64,000 nucleotides of DNA from Nectonema munidae (GCA_030549495.1 JAUIRK010000712.1:91282-155281), one strand, 5' to 3'; counted from the stretch's first letter, positions 32,579 to 45,497 are shown. A program made the numbers and translations. Notes: generated by a model not told the origin, from the sequence alone.

Positions 32579-34243
32579 GTCAAAGGTAAGGTGACCAGAC
32601 TTTGAACTTGAATTTGACTTGAAGAATGTGCTTTTGGCAGGACAGTCCCGATTTTCAACAAATTGTCCCGCGTCCCGCAGCATTTTAAAAAAGTCCCGAT
32701 TTTAAAAAAGAATGCACGACAAGCCAGAAAACGGCATGATAAGGCGAAGGTGGCCATGTGACTACTTCGCCAGGATATGAATTTCATTATTTTTGTTAAT
32801 TTTATAATTGTTAAACTTTAATAATAATAATTGTTGAAAACTCATTATCGATTACACATTTAAATTATATGTTTCTCTTTGTCCGTCTTTTGTCGAAGTT
32901 TTTAATTTTTGCTGGTCAATAATTTTTAGTTTGGTAAAAAATAATTAGCACTATTTAGAATTGTTATTTACTTGATTTATTTTTTGGTTTTAAATTTTTT
33001 GTTTTAGCAGTTCTAAGATTTTTTTATCATCAATAAAAGCTAAATAAAAGATGATTGTTTGAAAAGTATCAAAAAAATGAAAATTTCGAGTTTGTAATAA
33101 AAATTGTGAAAAAAATTAATTTTCAAAATATATTACTTTTTAAAAGTGTTTATCAATATACGTATGAAAAACTGTTTCTTTTTTAAATTAAAAATGTTAA
33201 TTTATAAATTAGATTGATAAAAAAAATTTTTTAATTTTTTACTTGAAGTACAAAAAATATATTGTTATAAAAATATATTTTTTTTATTAAAAAAAATTTT
33301 TTAATTTTTTACTTGAAGTACAAAAAATATATTGTTATAAAAATATATTCTTATTTTTATATATACACTGTGCAATTTTGCGAAATGGCGGGAGTCGAAT
33401 ATCAGAAAATACTTGGATAGAGTAAAACGCGCTGGATAGCTCTTTTGCCAGCTATGGAAACAATTTTGAAAATATATGATCCCTTGAAATCCTACTTTCT
33501 ATCACAGGATAAATGTCCTAGAATTTTAGAAGAGTTTTTTGAAAAAGATTCTTCTAAAATTTGGTTAGAGTTTGTACACAATCAAGCAGCTCTTTTTTAA
33601 AATGCTATAAAACTTATTGAAGGTGACAAAATTTCTGTAATCCAAGTGGCAAATGAAGTTAATTTAAAATTTCAGTGCCGAGCGGTTAGACATTACAATG
33701 ATATTGAACATTTTCATTGGGTTACATTGAAACAAGAACTTAAATGGAATGATGTGCAAAAATGATTCGATTATATTACTTAAAATTTCCCATATAGTAA
33801 TATTTCCAAAAATGATCTTTTTAATAAGGTATCATTATTAAAAAACATATTGATAATTAAAAGATTAAATTTTGAGCATCAGCGAAAATCACGATAGAGA
33901 ACAAAATGGTTGGAAGCATTTCATCATTTTGAAGCAAACCTTATTCCTTACAAAAATGCACAGAAGAAGGTAGTGGAATATATATTATGCACTGTCCTTA
34001 CCAGGAACTAATGCTAATTCACTCAAATGAGAAATATGCCAAAGAATAAATAATACTATACATATTTTTTTAATGTATTAAATTTGTAAATTTTACTTAT
34101 GTTTGAAAAAATATATTACAATACTATTTTTGCCTACTATGAAATTTTTTGTTGCTCCATATAGACCCAATTTTTAATCAAGTACCCCATGTTATTGGTG
34201 TCCCGCTTTACCGATGTTAAAATCTGGTCACCTTAGTCAAAGG
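32579..34243 (+). mobile_element. 1.65-kb hAT element with exact 8-bp target duplication
   Basis: Element 32587-34235, flanked by GTCAAAGG at 32579-32586 and 34236-34243. The ends are inverted copies of TAAGGTGACCAGA, a well-known hAT terminus. The plus strand holds transposase remnants (next entry). Two 60-bp direct repeats with period 70 lie at 33220-33279 and 33290-33349. Confidence 0.9.
33430..33850 (+). pseudogene. hAT transposase remnant inside 32587-34235
   Basis: Reads RWIALLPAMETILKIYDPLK, then SYFLSQDKCPRILEEFF, IWLEFVHNQAALF and EGDKISVIQVANEV, the middle part of a hAT transposase. In-frame stops occur after NQAALF and after KWNDVQK; the N-terminal zinc finger, catalytic core and dimerisation end are missing or unrecognisable. 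Confidence 0.7.
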
Positions 34244-34330
34244 GGCACATCCTCAAAATTTATTTGGAGGGCGAACTTTTTTTTATAATTTATTATAAAA
34301 GATTTTTTGTTCAATGAATTAATCGCTATT
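34243..34330. repeat. hAT-end fragment related to 26301
   Basis: GGGGCACATCCTCAAAATTT and the following A+T run match the start of the element at 26301. It directly abuts the target duplication of the 1.65-kb hAT element, which therefore inserted into or beside it. Confidence 0.5.
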
Positions 34331-34442
34331 TTTCCTTGTATTTGTTTCTGTACTTCATTAAATTTCGAATATAGATCTGCTAAATAAAGCAGGTGGTTGT
34401 TGCGTAGTTTCAGCACATCACATAATGATGGGTCAGCTAACC

Positions 34443-34880
34443 AGATAATTGCCTCCTAGGATAATTGCCCGGGGAAAACTACTCCGGGTATATCTAATAA
34501 ATCTAATGATTGTAAAAAACATGATTATTTTTAGAGTTAGTTTTTGTGTTGTCATTAATTTTGGGGTGGTCATTGTTATGTGATTAAGGCTAAAGTTAGT
34601 GTTTGTGATATGAATGTTAGAGTTAGTGTTTCTGATGTGATTTTTAGATTTAATGTTTGTGTTATGATTAATTCTAGAGTTAGTATTGTATAGTTTAAAA
34701 TTTAAAATTATAGTTTAATATTTTTTCTTATTTTTAAATGTTCTTAATATTATTTATTAAACCTTATTTTCAATAATTTTCCAATAATTAAAATGCTTTC
34801 CATTTTTTAAAAGAAGCAGATTTTTAAATAAATATGCATTTGTCCAAAGGGTTGGCAATTATTCTAGGGTGCAATTGTCT
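34443..34880. mobile_element. 438-bp MITE with 27-bp inverted ends
   Basis: Left end 34443-34469 and right end 34854-34880 are inverted copies agreeing at 23 of 27 positions (shared core CCTAGGATAATTGCC or close). The interior, 34530-34690, is a degenerate repeat of TTAGAGTTAGTGTTTG type. Non-coding; superfamily unknown. Confidence 0.55.
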
Positions 34881-34889
34881 TAGAATCAT

Positions 34890-35480
34890 GGATCTATATT
34901 CCTAAGAAACTCTTCACATGAGAGGTACAACTCAACAACTCTTTCAAAACGATCACATCTTGACAACCACCTTACTTCAGTGTGTAAAAGCAGTTGGTTG
35001 AAACTTTGATCATTTGCTTCACATGGCTTTGCATCGCGAAATGAGAGGACGAGCTTTAATTTTGTTAATTGCCCTGATGCACACTTTTAGAGCTTCATGT
35101 AATCCACCTCTTAGTTTTTGGCTACAAGATGCTGCGTGTGTAAGACCCAATGAACCGTTTTACAGTTTATACCTTGAGAATGACGGAAAATCCTCTGTAA
35201 CCGCCTACCATAGCTGGTACAACGTCAGAACCTGCTGAGGGTCTTTCTTCAAAACATTTTCGATTACATCTTTTATAGCTTGCAATATAATATTCGCCAA
35301 TAATGTACGATTTCCTTTTTTATATTAAAGATAGATGCGCTATGTCTTCTGTCCTCCTTCACTAGCAGATGATTTCAAAAATCTATTCAAGTTTGGGTGA
35401 GCTTTCTTCTCTTTAAACAAAATATTAACGCGTTTTCTTTATCAGAAGGGAATATTTCCAAGTGGTTTTTCATTTTAGCC
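34890..35480 (-). pseudogene. hAT transposase fragment (ZBED/SCAND3-like), broken
   Basis: Minus strand, in order: MKNHLE (end of a BED-type finger), KAHPNLNRFLKSSASEGG, ANIILQAIKDVIENVLKKDP, PAMVGGYRGFSVILK (catalytic-Asp region GAPAMVGGYRGF in relatives), GLHEALKVCIRAINKIKARP and NQLLLHTEVRWLSR. The pieces lie in more than one frame with several stops and an internal deletion. The dimerisation end is missing. The plus-strand ORF at 35014-35238 is a shadow of this relic. Confidence 0.7.
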
Positions 35481-35979
35481 GGCCTGGGGAAGTTTCACTA
35501 GAAAACGATGGAACAAAACCATATTTCAAATACTCGTGAGAGAGAATATCGCTTGCATTTCTTCTTTACATATGTATTATGGGGATTAGAATTGATATTT
35601 TATCCAAAAGCTCGCTAAGTTTGGGGAACACTAACACAGCGGTAACAAACGACGTAGCACAAATCCGAACGAGCACAATAACACAGAACAATAACAGCAA
35701 CAATAAGTGTCGTAGCATATAACAAAACGAGATGTTATTTAGTCGCCGACCATTTGGCCGAATGGACATTTAGCGTTAGCCGAAGGACACTTACCTCTAC
35801 TAATATGCTATACTAAGAAAAACTAACTACTAAAAAATAAGTTACTATAATTATTTAGGGTCTATAATATTGCCCTACTAGGAAAATATGTGGTTAAACA
35901 CCCAGCGCTACTTAACATTGACGTTCTTCACTGAGCTCATGGGTAGCTTCACTAGGGTCGAAGTAGGCCAGTATGCATA

Positions 35980-36512
35980 TACAATCAGATCTCGTTTATC
36001 CGACACTGTTGTTTTCACACACATTCTTGTCGGATTATGAATTATCGGATTAACGAAATTTCTACCAGTGTATGAAGTTATTCTTTGTAAACTTTTCGTG
36101 TATCTATATGAAAAAAAGTTTCATAAATGATTACTTCACTTCTATCCTACACCAAAGAGATAGGATAAGTAAAGAAACTAGTGCATCGTTAATCCATTAT
36201 CTTTAGATATAAATTAAGATTCATTGACAAATCTATGCAAAATATTGCGCTCCCTTTATGAGCAAGTATTGTAGCACACTCAATCTTAAAAATGTATTAT
36301 GAATAATATAATTTTAATATTTTGTCCTTAGAATTAATAAATTCAACAAGCCTGTTTAAATGAAATTAGTTTGATTTGAAGCAATGTCCGTGTCGGAATG
36401 TGAATCATGGAATAACAGGGTAGAAAACATTTAAAAATCGGTTACATGCAGTAGCGTTTCGATTAGCAGGGTTGTTAGATAATCTAATGTAGAAAAACAA
36501 GGTTTGACTGTA
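35980..36512. mobile_element. Pogo/Tigger-type MITE with TA target site
   Basis: Left end TACAATCAGATCTCGTTTAT and right end (inverted) TACAGTCAAACCTTGTTTTT are inverted repeats bounded by TA, as in pogo-like Tc1/mariner elements. About 530 bp, no coding sequence. A related end lies at 18066-18117. Confidence 0.65.
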
Positions 36513-36789
36513 TATACACATACCGTAAGTGTTTTCAAGCAAATAAGCGTACAGAGGTAAAAGATATTCGCGTTATACTTAGGATAATCGCTATTTGATA
36601 ATAAATATTTAGCATTAATAAGAATGTCTAAATTTTTCCCTTAGGGACTAGAAATCTTAATTGATTCTCCATAGCATCAACCACCCTTCGTTTGACTTCT
36701 ATGCATTAATCCACCCCTAGAAAACTACCATCGACCCCAGAGTGTCAATTTCGACCACTTTGGGGACTCCAGTTCTAGGGTGACCTATA

Positions 36790-36990
36790 ATAAATTTAAG
36801 TGAAGGCGATTTCAAGAAAATTAAAAGGACTATTCCGACGTTTAAACGAGAGGTAAAACTTGTTATATCTTTTGAAGTGAAAAAACTTACTAAAACAAAC
36901 ATTGATGAAGTTGAAAAAATTCTTAGAAGTGGAATCACGCTATACACTATTTTGCAATATTCTGGAAAAAAAGCATATTGGATATAATAA
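36790..36990 (+). other. Possible coding fragment, plus strand
   Basis: An open frame reads EGDFKKIKRTIPTFKREVK and TNIDEVEKILRSG before a stop near 36987. It is lysine-rich and less AT-biased than its flanks. No convincing splice acceptor precedes it, and the sequence just before (CTCCAGTTCTAGGGTGACC) looks like a transposon end. Confidence 0.2.
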
Positions 36991-37722
36991 AATGTTTGAA
37001 AAAAATAATTATAATTTATGGCTATTTGCATAAAATAGATGTGTAAAAATGAATTTATATAAAAAATATGTATAAATATTGTCTGTCCTACCCAATATGA
37101 TGGATGATTCAATTTGCAATCAAAGAAATATGTTTACAATAAAGAATCATAAATGATGGATGGTTTGCACTATATTATTATTTGAATAATAATAATGCTG
37201 ATGATAATGAGGGATGATGAATTTAAAAATATGGTTGATGATGATGATGATGAGTTGGAGAAGAGACATAAAATTCGTACTTCAACAGATGATATGTCCT
37301 AGGACAGCCAATGCAAATTTTAGTCTCTTTTTTCATAAAACGTATAAATATCAAAAACAAAGAAATAAAATTTTTAAGAGAAATTAATAATAAAATATAT
37401 AGAAAACAAAAACTATAATTGAAGACAAAATTTAATGCAAAATATATGACTTTTAAGCCAAGAAACATAAAAAAAATCTAAAAAATTGATTTTTATATTA
37501 TATTTTTTGCGACTTTAAGAATTTGAATCTTTAAAAAAAAATTTGGACTAAACACACATTCTTTTTGCCTTTATTGACTTTCATTCTTATTAATCCGACA
37601 GTCGATAATAAGAAAATAAATAAAAATTTTATCCCTCCAATGATTAAATAATAAGTAAATATGTGAAACCTTCAATTTATCTTTTCTATTTGCAAGAAAG
37701 ATATGCAAACTCGTATCTTTAC

Positions 37723-37763
37723 ATTTTCCTTGCTCATAGTTTAATACAAGCGTCGCAATGCCG
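37723..37763 (+). repeat. SINE 3' fragment, copy 4
   Basis: TTTTCCTTGCTCATAGTTTA and AATACAAGCGTCGCAATGCC match the central-to-3' part of the SINE family; the tRNA-like head is absent. Confidence 0.5.
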
Positions 37764-38804
37764 ATCTTGTTTGCTTTTAGTGAAATATTCGGATAAAACA
37801 TTAAGCCGTCACTTATACTTCACAGGTTCTAAACTGTTTTATTTTTCAAACTTTTTTTTGAAATAACAAAATAAGAGGATGAAAAGTCAAGATTCTTCAA
37901 TATCCTCGCACATGAAAGTACCCAGAACGTTTATGAAGGAATTTAAACAACCATCTTACAGCCATATTTTAAGGTTTTTTTAACTCAGAATGTCATAAAA
38001 TTTTTAAGGATTCGAGTAAACGAAAAGAGCATACGAGAATTGAGACTAATATTTGGAAGTTAAACAAATCTTACATGAAAGAAAAAAAGTAGAGTGATTG
38101 CATAAAGTATGATAAAATTGAAATTATAATCTATGATGCTTACAAATAAGATTAATGATGCATAAAAGAACTTAAATGTGTAGACTAAGTATTCTAGAAA
38201 CGTGATGGAAAGAAATAATAGATCGGTAATGAGAAAAGTGCATATGAAATATTGAGCATTCCACGTTTCAGCATTTTTACAAAGAGGAGTAAACTTTTAT
38301 CCTATGTTTGCATTTAACACGATATTAATCAAACTAACTATTCACATCTAGCAAATACAAGTAATTAGGCAGACACTATTACAGAATGGTATTAGCATTT
38401 TAAACACAGCGTTATTTAGATGAAGCAGAGGATTTCTCTAATCCGAGGTAGATTTATAGCAAATTACATCGTCTACTTTTTCTAGGCCGAAGCGTCCGTA
38501 CTCATTACTCGAGTTAGGATCTCGGCTTGCTACACCCTGCTAAAACTTTCAATGGCCCCTCTGCACAGAGCTTGCAATACGTTATTGTAACTACTCTTTT
38601 AAATTTTGTCAGATTAAATTTTTACATTTGCGATTGTGCTAAATTTTAATTTTTCCGATTACTGTTAAAGTTGATAACATTTTTTTAATTTTAGACCAAA
38701 ATCTTCTTCTTCTTCCCATTTATTTTTCAAAGGTGATTTTTCCTTCCATAAGGGTACATCTTCCTCTTGACATATGAATTATTGGTTGATTTTTCATCGT
38801 ATTT

Positions 38805-38975
38805 TATTTTCAATTCTTTTTTCTAATATTGTATTTGTTCAAATTTCTTTCAGCCACATTATTCCATGTGATGCTTGGCCTCCCACGTTTAGTTTTTCCT
38901 TCAACTTCAAATTGTACATCACCTCCTTTGCCCTCCTTCTTCATTCTTCCTTTCCAAGTGACCCTGCAAATCACT
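38805..38975 (-). pseudogene. LINE reverse-transcriptase tail fragment
   Basis: Minus strand reads TWKGRMKKEGKGG then FEVEGKTKRGRPSITWNNV, which matches the C-terminal tail typical of non-LTR reverse transcriptases (RGRPxxTW). Nothing else of the element is recognisable nearby. Confidence 0.45.
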
Positions 38976-39349
38976 TCATAGTGAGAGTTTTAATGCTATG
39001 AAATATTTAATTATTACTAGAAAATCCTGTTATATCAATGTTAATTATTTACCTCAGTAAAATAGTAATAATAATATAATAAAGGATCTCGCCACTTTAT
39101 TTCTTTTATGTAATATAGCAATTATTAGTGCACGGCGTCGCTACTGTTTATTTATGATAAGGAAAAATACTTTAGCAAATAATAAGACATTACTTTAGGA
39201 AAACTTTGCGAAACGTATAATATATCAATTTATGGCTGCCCATAAGCAGCTTTGGGATCGATTCAAGATAATGATTATGATTCTGATTCCGATTAGTGAA
39301 AAAATATGTGGAGATATTTACAATAGAGTTTAGCTAAATGTGGAAAGAT

Positions 39350-39665
39350 GGTTTGTTTTACTTCCAGTAGATTACCGAATCATCATCTGTGATGATGTAT
39401 AATTCGCTGAAATATGGATATAGTTGTTCGTCATAGCCGGCAAAAACTAAAACAGGTGTACAAGAATTTTTGGGTGTGAGAATGAAAAAATCCTAGGCTA
39501 CCTATGGTTTCTACTATGTATGCGGGTTGTCATCTAATTGCGTTGCCGCGATAAGTCTCATTTCTTCCAGAAACTCTACTCGTTTTCCTGAGACCAGCGA
39601 AGTTTCCAGCGATGCAATCAGTGAGATAATCTGATCTTTGTGCTTATCTAGGTCTGATTTTCTAT
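39350..39665 (-). pseudogene. Possible Ty3/gypsy-like pol fragment (fossil)
   Basis: Two short coding-like stretches on the minus strand resemble the segment between RNase H and integrase of Ty3/gypsy-type polyproteins. Broken and old; no LTRs or other parts seen. The call rests on weak similarity in style. Confidence 0.3.
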
Positions 39666-40309
39666 TATTTTTAAAGGGTTAGGGTCTCTCTCTAACCTTT
39701 TAAAAAATGATTATGATTCTAATTACGATTCAAGGAATTTCTGTGATTATGATTATCAATCTGATTATTATCAGAATCAACCGTAACTCTATTCCTAACA
39801 CACACGCAGGAAAGCAGCTAGAAAAAAAATTGTGAGGGTCAAAACTAAAAAAAAATAAGGATAGGGTGGCAAAATCTCAATATCCTATTATCACAATAGA
39901 AATATTTAGAAGAGAGTGAGATGTGCTGAGAATAGTGTAAATTGACAAAATATTTGGAATTATATTGAAGTATTATTGATTTGAAATATTTTGCGAACTC
40001 AACAGCTACCTTTAGCCCCCCCCCCCCCTTCCTATGGGTATTTTGGCCTGGAAACGTGCCTTAGTAATATGGCCACTAATGAGGCTCTATCATCTCTTTT
40101 AAATGAATGACAATTCTTTCTCCAAATAAAATTTTTTTCAATTTAAATTATTAGAATAAACAAAAAATTGTAGATTTAAAATTTTTTCTACCCCCTGGTT
40201 TAATATTAGAGCAATCGTACATACATAGATTTACATATACATTTTTTGACATTCTTGACAAAAACTTTCCTATTTATTTGTACACGTCTGATACAAAAAA
40301 ACATATAGA

Positions 40310-40375
40310 CACACATACATACATACATACGAATAGATACAGGCCTACGAATAGATACATACACATACATATTGA
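40310..40375. repeat. ACAT simple repeat
   Basis: Tandem ACATACAT units with a few GAATAGAT interruptions. Confidence 0.8.
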
Positions 40376-40434
40376 CATTAGACACACATAAACTGAAATA
40401 CGTGAATCTCAAAAACAGCGGTATGGCATAATAA

Positions 40435-40640
40435 TATTCGAAAGCATTGAAAACCAATGCCTGTATTACTCGTAATATGCAAAAAATATTCACTCATATC
40501 ATCTCATTGATCTGAAGTAGAACTCTTCTTTCAGAAAATCAAGCTAAACTTGATTTAAATTTAGACTGATATGCTCAATAATAATCAAGAGAGAAGAGAG
40601 CGATCGCATCATTGCCACTTCTCGCCTCTAAATCCACCAA
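40435..40640. repeat. Dispersed repeat related to 29515-29800
   Basis: Shares GAAAGCATTGAAAA, GAAGTAGAACTCTT and TTTCAGAAAATCAA with the other copy, in the same order and orientation. The far end reads CTCTAAATCCACCAATG, similar to hAT-type ends. Confidence 0.45.
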
Positions 40641-41831
40641 TGCTCAGACCCTTGGTTTTGGAGAAACCTTATCTATTTCTTCATACATAGAGAAATTCTT
40701 ATGTGGGTAAAGTTTTACTTTACGGTTCCCTAAATCAAAAATTTTTTCAAGCAATTATTTATTGTTGTGATTCCAAGCAAATTATATATTTTTCAACGTA
40801 GTTTATTTCTTTATTATTTCTTATTTTATTATTAGATTCTAGATCTTTTACATAAAACTAACTCATTAAATTTAAAAAAATAGAACAAATTAAAAAATAT
40901 TAAAATTTTTGATTGACGAAATCGTAAAGGGTACTTTCCTGTTATCGCCCCACCACCCATCGCTCTTCTACCACGATAAATATTCTTGTATTGTTTTAAC
41001 CTAACCTACATTAAACTTACTATATATCATTAATCAAAATCTTTTTCATAGAAAAAAAAGCGACAGTTGAATTTTATCCACCTACAGATTAAAAGATTTT
41101 TCACTTGTGTTTTTTAATACATTTGTGTACTTTAATACATGTTTTATAACATTTTGGGGTGGTGGGGCGATAACAGGAAAGTACCTCGTAAAGTAAAACA
41201 TTTACCTGGATTAAGGATATTTTCTATACCGTGATAATAATCATCTAAATTTATCTTACTTTTTATGTTCGAAATATCTATTAAAAAACTTGACAAACAA
41301 TTAAAAGAACAGAATAAAATTTGTACGTTCAAAATATTTTACACATTTTATTAGGGAAGAAATTTGAAAACGTATGTAAAATAAATGATTAAAATTATAT
41401 TACAAAGTCTTTTCTTCTTTCTTTTTGCTTTGAAAATCGATCAACACACTTTTTTTATTTCCCTAAGCTCCCTATATTTGTCTAAAAATCTAAATATTAG
41501 ATTTACTGGTAAAAAAAGGATTGTGTTTTAATGTTAAGTAGGCATAACGAAATAAACAAGGATATTTTAGTTTGAAAAGAGATTCGAATACTTTTAATAC
41601 AGATGTAGGAAATCTAAGTAATTTTCTAACTAAAATACGTCTTTTGTCTGAAAAAAGTATAAATATTATTTGAATGATATTGTTTAGTAATGATCAAAAA
41701 CAATATTTTTGAATAAAAAGCGAAAAAAAAATGAAAAAGTTTTTAATGTTTAAAGTTGTTATAAACTAAAACTTTTCATATGTAAGTTACATTTAACAGC
41801 AACCTTAATTTTTCTTGAATAGATTGCTGGT

Positions 41832-41851
41832 GGGGGGGGGGGGGGGGGGGG
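41832..41851. repeat. Run of 20 G
   Basis: An uninterrupted G20 tract on the plus strand, followed by C-rich ATCCCCCCTCTCGG. It could form a quadruplex. Shorter G or C runs elsewhere in this window sit near hAT-like ends. Confidence 0.9.
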
Positions 41852-42987
41852 TATGCATCCCACTATCCCCCCTCTCGGTCCATCCCTGCCCATGACACTT
41901 ACCCTAGTTGCTTCATCCTAGATACGGCAATGAATGCCCCACCCTCTACTAAGAATGACACGTGAGTTTATGGAGTTTTAAATATTACTAAAATGAAAGC
42001 TTACTCAAATAAGAAAAGCGAATTATTTGCATAAAGAACGATAATTTAATTAAATTCTTTGAAGATTTTATCAAAAGTGACAAATTTGGAAAAGCACAAA
42101 AGAAATTATACATTCTACTATAATAGGAACACGTAATAAAGGCTGTAGAAATTGAATAAGTGTGAAGAGTGAAAGGAAGAAAGAGAGAGAGAGAGATGAG
42201 ATCACACTTTATAGAAGAATCAAGGGAACAGAAAAAAAGAAGAAAAAGAAGAATAGACAACAATAGTAAAAGTAATATGGAAAAGTGTTAATGACAACAA
42301 TAATGGAGGAATAATAAAAATTGCAATAATAATAATAATCAAAACCAATCACTCGTTGTTCCATTTTCAATTGTGTCATTCATTTCAATTAATGGTGGTG
42401 AGTGTGTGAAGAAGAAAACTAGTAAATCGAGTTACTTTTATTCAAATGACGTGAAGGATGAATGCTGCTTTTATGAGTTGGTAGGATAAAGCGAGAAAAC
42501 GTGCATAAAGTGTTGATGATAAACGAAGTTTGTAGCGGTATTTATGATGATAAACACATCAGTGTGAAAACTGGAGCTCGCCTTCTTACACTGATATTGT
42601 GATTGATGATGAGATCAATTTCTATCATCTTAAATGAATCGCGAAGGAAAAGTAGCAAGATTGTGTGATATGATCCTGTTTTGATGCCAATCATATTCTA
42701 CATTGTTTCATATGGATATAAGATGCATAAATTAGAGTCCTGTAGGAAGAAGTATTCCTTACCCACACAGGTTAACCTCAAAAAACTGTTAAATGTGGAA
42801 TTGTTAACTAAAGCTTACGGTACTTTTGACTTATCTCTTGCTCTCCCTCCAATTTTTATTATAAAAAATAAAATATAAAGTTCACTAACAATTTTTTATT
42901 ATGAAAAAGAATAATAAAGAAATAAGTTAGTTAAATTGTTAACTATCTAGATAGTTTTCAGTTTGTGAGCTGATTAGTTAGTTATCA

Positions 42988-43127
42988 GGGGCGTGATTAA
43001 GCTTGGTTAAATACTGGGTCTTGATAACTCAAGATCTTGGATTCGATCGCATATCAAACCTCCTTTTAGTTCGATACAAGCGACACAATTGTGCCTTTTC
43101 AACGAACCCCAAGGTACATTTACCTTT
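42988..43127 (+). repeat. tRNA-derived SINE, copy 5
   Basis: Full-length but the most diverged of the copies: starts GGGGCGTGATTAAGC, B box GGATTCGATCGC, tail AGTTCGATACAAGCG and AAGGTACATTTACC. Confidence 0.7.
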
Positions 43128-44075
43128 AGTTTAATTAAACAAAAAAAAATAGCTAGCTAGTTAATTAGTTAAGTGAAACAATTTTGAAACAAGATTTGAC
43201 CAATAAGTACCAAAATTTTATTAATAAGTTCTTAGCTTCAACCCTATACATTATAGGCTATTTTTTGATTCATCAGCGATAGGGTAGGATTTTTGGTTCT
43301 TCCTCTTTTTTTCTAAAATATTAAATATTTTTATAAATTTCTTTCACCAACCACCAAATAAAATTATTGCGAATCTGATAGTGTTACTTATTTTTTATTA
43401 AAATCAATAAATCTGTCTATCAATGTCAAATATATTCTCTTTGCATGCTTTTATTGATAAATATTGTCTTAATTAATTTATATGTCAAAGATTTTTTCAA
43501 TATATTCCTGAAAAAATATTTTCTTTCTTAAATCTCAAAATCTTTGATTTATTTGACTTTTTTTTTGATTAATATTGTCTTATTTTATTTAACCACTTTT
43601 TTGTGATTAATTCACCGAAAATATTTCACATGTCATTAAATTAGATTTTACATGTAACTTAACGCTAAAAAATTTCTCAATATTGTTAAATAAACTTATC
43701 CATACACAGTAGATCGAACATCCTTAATTTGATTCTGAAAATATTTTCCTCACTCTGTCTAGATTTAAATTTCAGTTACTATTTATTTCTGGTTAATTTA
43801 TCGTTAGATATTTTTTTTATGAGTTTTATATAATTTTCATCACATTTAGCAAATCAACCTTTCTATAATTCATAATGATCTTATTTTTGGCAATATATAC
43901 AGTACACAGGTAATAAACACTACATTTGAATATTGTTAAGTGAAATTTCAATATTTAGTCAATTCGACACTTCATTGACTTATATATTTTAAGTCCAAAC
44001 AATAAAATATTTTTCTTTCTTGTTATAATAATGTTTTTATCCATCTCATAAATAGGGATGGGAACAAATTTCTAC

Positions 44076-44211
44076 TTAACCCGTAAACGCCCATGTCGAC
44101 TATAGTCGAGTTTACAAAAATAAAATCGTCTGCGTTTATCAAAGCTCTTTAATACAAATCTTCTGCTTTACATTAGATATCGTCTGATTATTCTGGTCGT
44201 TAACGGGTTAC
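44076..44211. mobile_element. TTAA-flanked MITE, copy 2
   Basis: Sister of 19063-19198, with the shared core ACAAAAATAAAATCGTCTGC. Left TTAA intact, right one reads TTAC. Termini CCCGTAAACG and CCCGTTAACG. Confidence 0.65.
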
Positions 44212-44969
44212 GGGGACCGTAGATCATCTTTACTAAAAAGAAAAGAAATTCATGAAATTTTCCGGTACTACTCTGATCAAAATGCGCAATTTTGCCCTCC
44301 TTAGTTTGATTTTTTTTCTTGGTTTATATTTCCCCTCGTATACTAACTAAAGATACAGCTTCGAACTATATATCTTAATAAAACCTCTATTATTTTGCTT
44401 ACAAATTCGCTATCAGCTTGGGGTCTGTACTTCATTTCTTCTATACTTTATATGGTTTCTAATTTGCTCTTTATTCTAAACTGATCCTCCCTTGGTAGCT
44501 CTACTTTCATCAGAAATTTATTTTCTGCAATCTATGTTCAAATGAAGATCTTTCAGAGATTTAGTTCAGATTTTAAGCGAATTTAGAGAAGAAATCAATA
44601 TCAAGTGTTGTAGTATCAGTTGATATTAACAGATATTACCTGGGATATTTGCTAACCAACCATTTTCAAAATTCAGTTTCTTCATGAAATCATTCATAAT
44701 GTTCTTTTTTCAATTACAAATTTTTCCACGTTTATCATCTAAAAGACTCTCTTCCACAACGATGGAAATAATTGGTCAAATTCGATTATCTGTAATGTTT
44801 GCAATAATTGTAAATGTTTGAAAGTTTTCAGATTACTTAGTTAGTGAATTGATGATTGAAATATCAACTAATAAGATAATAATCGTTTAAAGATTTTTGA
44901 TTAACAAGGGAGCATTTTCTTCTTCACGATCAAGATGTTTTTTGAAAATCTTAATATTAGATATTTCAC

Positions 44970-45281
44970 TATCTTCTCAGTGCCGGATCTACCAAGTGAG
45001 GGGTTTGTAGCATATCCATTAAATTTACAAATGATAGTCAGGAAGTAAAATTTTTTAATAAAATTGATCTAAATTCTACAAAAAAGATAAAAACCACAAA
45101 ATTCAAGAGCAAAAATTTATTTTAAGGAGGAAATATTAAAGAAGAATTGAAGAAAACTTTAAAAAATAACTTTAAAGGTTTTTTCGACGAATTTTTCAAC
45201 TAAGCACGGCGCCGTTGTAAAGCGCCTGACCTGTAGCAGCTGCTAAACCTGCTACTATGTTAATCCGGCACTGTATCTTCT
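44970..45281. mobile_element. 296-bp hAT MITE with exact 8-bp target duplication
   Basis: Element 44978-45273, flanked by TATCTTCT on both sides. Both ends are CAGTGCCGGAT in inverted orientation. No coding sequence. Confidence 0.9.
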
Positions 45282-45330
45282 AGTTCATTGGAAAATGATA
45301 CTTCCGTGTAGAAAAGTTGTATACTTTTTT

Positions 45331-45497
45331 TCTTAAAACTATATATCTCCTCAAAGGTCTACCTACTATATTGACAATATAAATGCAAGGCATATTCACA
45401 ACGAATTTGTGTGACGGTAGTGGGGGGTTTTTCTTAAAACTATATATCTCCTCAAAGGTCTACCTACTATATTGACAATATAAATGCAAGGCATATT
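45331..45497. repeat. Direct repeat, 66 bp twice, period 101
   Basis: 45331-45396 and 45432-45497 are identical over their length (starting TCTTAAAACTATATATCTCC). A recent tandem duplication. Confidence 0.85.

Noticed and set aside
35014-35238. Plus-strand 74-residue ORF that looks like a small secreted protein
   Set aside because: The minus strand at the same place encodes clear hAT transposase motifs (INKIKARP, LLLHTEVRWLSR); the plus ORF is a shadow.
38450-38590. GC-rich segment resembling coding DNA (minus frame AEGPLKVLAGCSKPRS)
   Set aside because: Short, with stops in every frame; probably a transposon scrap that I cannot assign.
41930-42680. GC-richer, low-repeat segment as promoter and first exon of an unknown gene
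   Set aside because: A possible donor (CA|GTGTAAG near 42585, minus) exists, but no coding exon follows; left as unexplained.
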